From Prevotella sp. UBA3294 (lineage in GTDB: Bacteria > Bacteroidota > Bacteroidia > Bacteroidales > Bacteroidaceae), in the NCBI GenBank assembly GCA_002361535.1, contig DETG01000108.1, positions 43,612 to 54,195 of the forward strand: a stretch of 10,584 nucleotides of DNA, read 5' to 3'. Positions 6,809 through 10,584 of this stretch are shown here, one piece after another (position 1 is the stretch's first letter; every line of letters begins with the position of its first letter). The notes under the pieces are model-generated. The model was not told the origin of the DNA and made no database searches. It was given only the letters and a program-made list of their open reading frames with translations. A program made the translations under genes and the position numbers.

Positions 6809-7022
6809 ACTTATCCTGCCCTCCTCCCATGAAATAGAGGAAGTCTACCACGTCGCCTTCTTTTATCTCCAGCGCGTCCCACTCCGTGCGGTCCACGAAG
6901 TCGTCGTTCACTTGCACCGAAACCATTTCGGGCTGTTCCACATTGTTCTGCTTGATAAGTTCTGTGAGGCTGAGGCCGGGCTGCACCTCCTGCACCTCGC
7001 CGTTGACTGTAATCTTTGCCAT
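6807..7022 (-). CDS. ThiS/MoaD-like ubiquitin-fold sulfur carrier with masked Gly-Gly
   Basis: A 71-residue beta-grasp protein (MAKITVNGEVQEVQPG start, VQVNDDFVDRTEWD and EIKEGDVVDFLYFMGGG segments) that carries sulfur as a C-terminal thiocarboxylate. The length is normal for ThiS-type carriers. Unlike standard ThiS or MoaD, the protein does not end at Gly-Gly: GGG (66-68) is followed by Q-D-K. Such tails are known in HcyS/CysO-type systems where a JAMM protease exposes the reactive glycine, and a JAMM gene is two genes downstream. It begins 5 bases after the desulfurase stop, so the two are almost certainly cotranscribed. Its product would donate sulfur to an O-acetylhomoserine or O-acetylserine acceptor enzyme; thiamine synthesis is less likely because no other thi gene is present. 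Confidence 0.92.
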   Translation of the reverse strand: MAKITVNGEVQEVQPGLSLTELIKQNNVEQPEMVSVQVNDDFVDRTEWDALEIKEGDVVDFLYFMGGGQDK

Positions 7023-7027
7023 ATTCT

Positions 7028-8590
7028 TTATCTGCCTATTATTTTCTTGACTGCTATCACTAATTTATCCACGTCGTCACGGGTGTTGTAGAGGGCGAAA
7101 GTGGGGCGCACACTCATCTCGTAGCCGAGGGCACGCAGGGCGGGCTGTGCACAGTGGTGACCGGCACGCACGGCAATGCCTTCCTTGTCGAGCAGGGTGC
7201 CCACCTCGGGCACGGGGATGCCGTCGAGCACGAAGCTTACCACCGAGACGCGCTGCCTTGGATTGCCGATGAGCGTCAGTCCGGGAATCTGCCCCAGTTG
7301 TTCGCGGGCGTATTCCGTCAGCTGGTGCTCGTGGTGCTCTATGTTGCGTATGCCGAGACGGCTCACGTAGTCGAGAGCTGCACCGAGTCCGATGGCATCG
7401 GCCACATTGGGCGTTCCTGCCTCGAAGCGTGCCGGCGGCACATTGTATTCCGTGCGCTCGATGGTGACGTCCTTGATCATGTTGCCGCCGCCCTGCCAGG
7501 GCTGCATCTTGTCGAGCAGTTCCTTGCGCCCATAGACCACGCCGATGCCGTTGGGACCGTAGATTTTGTGGCCACTGAACACAAAGAAGTCGGCACCCAG
7601 CTGCTGCACGTCGACGGGCGTGTGGGCTATCGACTGGGCCCCGTCTATCAGCACCGGAATCTGGTGCGAGTGGGCGATGTCGATGATGCGCCGCACGTCG
7701 TTGATGGTGCCAAACGTATTATTCACATGACCGACGGAGATGAAGCGCGTGCGCGGACCGATGAGCCGTTCCAGTTCCGAGAGAATCAGGTCGCCGTTCT
7801 GGTCGGTGGGGATGGCCCTCAGCGTGGCGCCCCGCTCTTGGCAGACGCGCTGCCAGGGCACGATGTTGGCATGATGGTCCAGTTCCGACACGATGACTTC
7901 GTCGCCCGGTGTGAGATATTGCCGTCCGTAGGTCTGTGCCACCAGGTTGATGCCCTCGGTGGTGCCGCGCACGAAGATGATTTCCTCGCTGGTGGCGGCA
8001 TTGATGAACCGCTGCACCTTTTCGCGGGCTTCCTCGTAGGCATCGGTGGCACGGGCGGCCAGCGTGTGGGCCCCGCGGTGGATGTTCGAATTATACGTCT
8101 TGTAGTAATCCGAAATCTTGTCGATCACCTGGATGGGCTTCTGCGTCGTAGCGCCGTTGTCGAGCCATACCAGATCGTGGCCGTTCACCCGCTGGTTGAG
8201 CACGGGGAAGTCCTTCTTGATTTGCTCCGAGTTCAGCGTGTCGGCCTCTTCGTAGTGCAGGTCTCTGAGTTTCTGCGTCTCTGGGATGCCTATGCCGAAT
8301 CCGTCCTCCTGCGGGAGTGTCCGGGGCGTGGTGACTTCGGTGCCGCCGGTGTAGGGCAGTTCCTCGAATCCGCTGCCGCCCGCCAGCAGCTGCCGGAATC
8401 CTGCCTTGAGCTCGTCGAGGTTCAGGGGGTCTCCCAGCCATTGGCCTGCCGCGAGCAGCTGCCCGTCGGGCAATACTTGCCGCCGGGCATCCTGCCACTC
8501 TTCAGGGCAATATTTCTGGGCGATTTCCTTCAGCAGAGCCAGCGAGCTGTCCTGTCCGGGGAAACTGTTAAGTTCTGATAGGTTGATCAT
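7028..8590 (-). CDS. SufS-type cysteine desulfurase with N-terminal encapsulin-cargo extension
   Basis: PLP enzyme that removes sulfur from L-cysteine, leaving alanine and an enzyme persulfide. The 520 residues split into an N-terminal extension (about 1-122) and a full class-V desulfurase domain (DFPVLNQRVNGHDLVWLDNGATTQKP onward in segments). Key residues are H239/H240 in SELDHHAN, D317 and Q319, the PLP lysine K342 in SGHKIYGPNG, the persulfide cysteine C480 in RAGHHCAQPAL, and R495 before the FALYNT motif. Plain SufS has about 405 residues, so the extension is extra; it combines a helical first part with a Gly/Pro/Thr-rich stretch near 70-105 that looks disordered. In family 2 encapsulin systems such an extension directs the desulfurase into the shell. 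The gene starts on the base directly after the shell gene's stop, fitting a shell-cargo pair. No SufU, SufE or scaffold gene is adjacent. Confidence 0.95.
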   Translation of the reverse strand: MINLSELNSFPGQDSSLALLKEIAQKYCPEEWQDARRQVLPDGQLLAAGQWLGDPLNLDELKAGFRQLLAGGSGFEELPYTGGTEVTTPRTLPQEDGFGIGIPETQKLRDLHYEEADTLNSEQIKKDFPVLNQRVNGHDLVWLDNGATTQKPIQVIDKISDYYKTYNSNIHRGAHTLAARATDAYEEAREKVQRFINAATSEEIIFVRGTTEGINLVAQTYGRQYLTPGDEVIVSELDHHANIVPWQRVCQERGATLRAIPTDQNGDLILSELERLIGPRTRFISVGHVNNTFGTINDVRRIIDIAHSHQIPVLIDGAQSIAHTPVDVQQLGADFFVFSGHKIYGPNGIGVVYGRKELLDKMQPWQGGGNMIKDVTIERTEYNVPPARFEAGTPNVADAIGLGAALDYVSRLGIRNIEHHEHQLTEYAREQLGQIPGLTLIGNPRQRVSVVSFVLDGIPVPEVGTLLDKEGIAVRAGHHCAQPALRALGYEMSVRPTFALYNTRDDVDKLVIAVKKIIGR

Positions 8591-10030
8591 TTATTTCTCT
8601 ACTTTATTACGATGCTGATAGTCGTGATAGTAGCCCACTTCCACATTCTCCAGTACGGCGATGGCGTCGTCGGTCAGCGTGGCCAGCGAGAAGTATTTGG
8701 TGAGCAGATAGGAAGCCACGCCGAACTTGTCGAGTCCCATCAGCCGGGCCGAGAGCGACGGGCCAATCTCGCCGGGGATGCCGCTCTGGTGGAGTCCGAT
8801 GACGCCCTGGTTCTTCTCTCCTACGCGCACCAGGATAATCTTTGTGGTGCCAACGCCGCGGCCTGTCAGGTACTGGCCTTCCACTTCCACCTTGTCGGAG
8901 GGGATGATGGGCACGCCGCGCCAGAGGATGACCTTCGTGCCGAAGAGGTCGGTGGTCACGGGCGGAACGCCGCGCCATGTGCACTCGCGCTCGAAGGCGG
9001 CGATGGCACGCGGATGGGCAATGAAGAAGGCGGGTTCCTTCCACACCAGCGAGAGCAGTTCGTCGAGGTCGTCGGGCGTAGGCGAGCCGTAGCGGGTGGT
9101 GATGCGGTAGGCTGGGTTCACGGCCGAGAGCAGTCCGAATTTCTTGTTGTTGATGAGTTCCCACTCCTGACGTTCCTTGATGCTCTCTATCGAGAGGCGC
9201 AGCTGCTCTTCCAGCTGGTTGTAGGGATTGTTGTAGAGGTCGCTGACGCGGGTATGTACGCGCACCACGGTCTGCAACGTGTTCAGCGAGTATTCTGTGG
9301 GCTGCTCCTCGTAGTCGATATAGGTTTCGGGAATGATGTTGTCCTCCTCGTGTCCGCTCACCAGGTCGATATGTTTCTCGCCGTGGTCGTTCACCGTGGC
9401 TTTCAGTCGCAGCTGCTTATCGACGGCCTTGGTGAAGGTCTCGCGAAAATCGGGCACCTCCTTGATGAACTTCTCCAGTTCCTTCAGCTTCAGGCCCAGG
9501 AACACGGTGGGGGTAATGGCACGCACCGAGACGGTGGACTCGGCATCGTCGAGCAGGTCGGTCTCGCCGAAATACTCACCGTCGCCCAACAGGGCTATGC
9601 GCAGCTCCTCGCCGTGGGGGCCCTTGCTGATGACCTCAGCCTGACCGTTGGCCACGATGAAGAATTTCTGCTTGTCCTTGCCTTCCTCTACGAAGAGCTG
9701 GCCTATTTCCACTTCCTTCGTCTCGAACGAGCGAGCCAGACGGTTCACAATTTCGTCGTCGAATTCCGAGAACAGCGGGATGGCCTTCAGACTCTTGGCC
9801 GAGAACGACGGAACACCGTTGAGATATTGAATCGGCAGCCGCTCGCTCTTGCGTAGCTCTACCTTTGTGCGGTTCACACGGAACGTGCCGCCGCTGACCT
9901 GCACCCACGGCAGCAGTTTCAGTAATAGCCTCGGGGTAATACTGCCCATCTGCGGGGCTGTCTTGGTTGTTGTTGCCAGTCTTCTGGCGGTGGCAGTGGT
10001 CACACTGCGCTGGAGATTTGAATCTGCCAT
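8591..10030 (-). CDS. Family 2 encapsulin shell protein with inserted cNMP-binding-like domain
   Basis: HK97-fold protein that self-assembles into a nanocompartment. Of 479 residues, 1-83 carry the N-terminal arm and early fold (ATARRLATTTKTAPQM, LLPWVQVSGGTFRVNR), a cyclic-nucleotide-binding-like beta-barrel occupies about 84-195 (IPLFSEF, FFIVANGQAEVI, LGDGEYFGETDLL), and 196-479 resume the shell fold (LQTVVRVHTRVSDLYNNPYNQ, GVPPVTTDLFGTKVILWRGVP, GLHQSGIPGEIGPSLSARLMG). Shells without the insertion are about 300 residues. The insertion is the mark of subfamily 2B, but the next gene encodes a cysteine desulfurase, the cargo best known from 2A. Within the phosphate-binding cassette the glycine-glutamate is kept (G155, E156) but the position of the phosphate-binding arginine appears to be S165, so nucleotide binding is doubtful. 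Automated annotation may call this a Crp/Fnr regulator, but no DNA-binding domain is present. Confidence 0.95.
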   Translation of the reverse strand: MADSNLQRSVTTATARRLATTTKTAPQMGSITPRLLLKLLPWVQVSGGTFRVNRTKVELRKSERLPIQYLNGVPSFSAKSLKAIPLFSEFDDEIVNRLARSFETKEVEIGQLFVEEGKDKQKFFIVANGQAEVISKGPHGEELRIALLGDGEYFGETDLLDDAESTVSVRAITPTVFLGLKLKELEKFIKEVPDFRETFTKAVDKQLRLKATVNDHGEKHIDLVSGHEEDNIIPETYIDYEEQPTEYSLNTLQTVVRVHTRVSDLYNNPYNQLEEQLRLSIESIKERQEWELINNKKFGLLSAVNPAYRITTRYGSPTPDDLDELLSLVWKEPAFFIAHPRAIAAFERECTWRGVPPVTTDLFGTKVILWRGVPIIPSDKVEVEGQYLTGRGVGTTKIILVRVGEKNQGVIGLHQSGIPGEIGPSLSARLMGLDKFGVASYLLTKYFSLATLTDDAIAVLENVEVGYYHDYQHRNKVEK

Positions 10031-10038
10031 AATAGAAG

Positions 10039-10064
10039 CCCCCCTTTTATCCCCCTGAGGGGGG
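10039..10064 (-). repeat. GC-rich palindromic repeat between tusA-like and shell genes
   Basis: CCCCC-TGA-GGGGG (10051-10063) forms a tight hairpin, and a second C6 run (10039-10044) can pair with the same G6 run (10059-10064). It lies just upstream of the shell gene start (10030). It resembles the GC-rich repeats inside and beyond the tusA-like gene. Strong structure this close to the shell ATG could affect translation. Confidence 0.65.
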
Positions 10065-10101
10065 AGACCGTAACAGGAGCCCGGGTCTGGGTTGTGTTAT
10101 T

Positions 10102-10413
10102 TTATTTCTTGATGATTACCTTGTAGGTGGTTCCTTCCACATGCTCTATGCCAATCACGTTGTAGCCCTGGTCTTTGGCGTTGCGTGGAACGTTATCGAG
10201 TGGTTCGCCCTCCGAGAGCAGCACCTCCAGGATCTCGCCCGGCTGCAGCTTCGAGAGCTCAATCTTCGTCTTGACGAAGGTCATCGGGCAGTGCTCCTTC
10301 GTGATATCCAGGACGTGGGGCCTACCCCCAACCCCTTCCGAGGAGGAGAGCCTACCCCCAGCCCCTTCCGACGGAAGGGGAGTTTGGTTACTTTTGTTAT
10401 TGAATATTCCCAT
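10102..10413 (-). CDS. TusA/SirA-like sulfur carrier with repeat-derived N-terminal insert
   Basis: A 103-residue protein whose last 70 residues form a TusA-like domain: VLDITKEHCPM (34-44), FVKTKIELSKLQPGEILEVLL (46-66), EGEPLDNVPRNAKDQGY (68-84). C42 is the expected persulfide cysteine. The classic CPxP motif is reduced to C-P-M-T. Proteins of this family pass sulfur from a cysteine desulfurase to later carriers, and the desulfurase is two genes downstream. Residues about 11-32 (two similar S-E-G-x-G-G-R units) come from a 30-base GC-rich repeat inserted in frame, so the protein is longer than the usual 75-80 residues. No better start codon lies between the repeat and the TusA core, so the ATG at 10413 is kept. 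The core is intact and is probably functional. Confidence 0.88.
   Translation of the reverse strand: MGIFNNKSNQTPLPSEGAGGRLSSSEGVGGRPHVLDITKEHCPMTFVKTKIELSKLQPGEILEVLLSEGEPLDNVPRNAKDQGYNVIGIEHVEGTTYKVIIKK
10321..10382 (-). repeat. Tandem 30-base GC-rich repeat inside the tusA-like gene
   Basis: Two units start with CCTACCCCCA(A/G)CCCCTTCCGA at 10321 and 10351 on the plus strand. The second unit ends in a perfect inverted repeat, CCCCTTCCG (10362-10370) and CGGAAGGGG (10372-10380). Thirty bases is a multiple of three, so both units stay in frame and encode residues about 11-32 of the sulfur carrier. Confidence 0.85.
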
Positions 10414-10448
10414 ATTATATCTATATTATAATTAATGTATCTTTACAT

Positions 10449-10496
10449 CCCTCCCTTTGGGAGGGCTTGGGTGGGCTTGAGGGCTTGGGTGGGCTT
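10449..10496 (-). repeat. GC-rich hairpin and 18-base tandem repeat upstream of the tusA-like gene
   Basis: CCCTCCC-TTT-GGGAGGG (10449-10465) is a perfect 7-bp stem with a 3-base loop. The word GAGGGCTTGGGTGGGCTT is repeated exactly at 10461-10478 and 10479-10496. The element fills the gap directly behind the stop of the upstream gene, where it could act as a terminator or 3' stabiliser. The remaining bases to the tusA-like ATG are AT-rich, and I see no TAnnTTTG promoter there. Confidence 0.75.
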
Positions 10497-10497
10497 C

Positions 10498-10584
10498 CTA
10501 TATAAATAAGGTTTGTCCACCTTCACTCAGGTTCAGGAACGATGCCACGCCGAGCACGTCCTTCACCTCGGGAATAAAGTCTTC
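10498..10584 (-). CDS. C-terminal 28 residues of an unidentified protein
   Basis: Only one minus-strand frame is open from the window edge to a TAG at 10500-10498. It reads EDFIPEVKDVLGVASFLNLSEG and then GGQTLFI with the last G shared, so 28 residues in all. Codon use and composition look like genuine coding sequence. It is in the same direction as the sulfur operon, 84 bases before the tusA-like start, and may be its preceding member. The fragment is too short to assign to a family. Confidence 0.6.
   Translation of the reverse strand, partial: EDFIPEVKDVLGVASFLNLSEGGQTLFI

Noticed and set aside
5962..6837. Plus-strand open frame (291 codons) opposite the E1 gene
   Set aside because: Its end runs through the heptamer repeat (translated as FFTLHSSLF-like repeats), and the opposite strand is a clear ThiF-family gene.
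7154..8578. Long plus-strand open frame (474 codons) opposite the cysteine desulfurase gene
   Set aside because: It is antisense to a gene with complete catalytic motifs, its translation shows no recognisable domain, and it is explained by codon bias in a GC-rich gene.
8612..9856. Long plus-strand open frame (414 codons) opposite the encapsulin gene
   Set aside because: It mirrors the shell gene's codon pattern, is hydrophobic in a low-complexity way without family motifs, and has no promoter-like sequence of its own.
8591..10030. Interpretation of the cNMP-domain protein as a Crp/Fnr transcription regulator
   Set aside because: There is no helix-turn-helix after the cNMP-like domain; the flanking regions match the encapsulin shell fold instead.

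Overview
The window looks like a chromosomal stretch from a Bacteroidota bacterium, probably Bacteroidales and perhaps Prevotellaceae. Three signs support this. Two genes are preceded by the TTTG...TAnnTTTG promoter typical of this phylum, start codons lack strong Shine-Dalgarno sequences, and gene boundaries carry purine-rich heptamer arrays and GC-rich palindromic repeats of a kind I associate with Prevotella-like genomes. The genus is inference. All supported genes lie on the minus strand, so transcription runs from high to low coordinates. No RNA gene, CRISPR array, IS element or phage gene was seen.

Right part (about 10584 down to 5482): a sulfur-handling operon. In transcription order it has the 3' end of an unidentified gene, a TusA/SirA-like sulfur carrier, a family 2 encapsulin shell protein with an inserted cNMP-binding-like domain, a SufS-type cysteine desulfurase with a long N-terminal extension (the expected encapsulin cargo), a 71-residue ThiS/MoaD-like ubiquitin-fold sulfur carrier, a ThiF/MoeB-like E1 enzyme, and a JAMM/M67 metallopeptidase. 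The last three match the protein-thiocarboxylate route to cysteine or homocysteine. The carrier's Gly-Gly is masked by a short tail that the JAMM protease would have to remove. A LuxR/NarL-type regulator (5393-4752) follows.

Middle part (4660-1427): a second operon with its own promoter, encoding an ATP-grasp ligase, an esterase D-like alpha/beta hydrolase and a DAACS-family amino-acid/dicarboxylate symporter whose substrate-site arginine is replaced by Glu.

Left part (1129-1, cut by the window edge): O-acetylhomoserine sulfhydrylase (MetY) with its own well-formed promoter. MetY is the known acceptor of sulfur from thiocarboxylated ThiS-like proteins.

Together the window suggests a pathway in which cysteine sulfur is mobilised inside a protein nanocompartment, carried by TusA-like and ThiS-like proteins, and delivered to O-acetylhomoserine. 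The individual families are known. The shell type paired with this cargo, and the coupling of the nanocompartment to a thiocarboxylate relay, are the points most worth checking.
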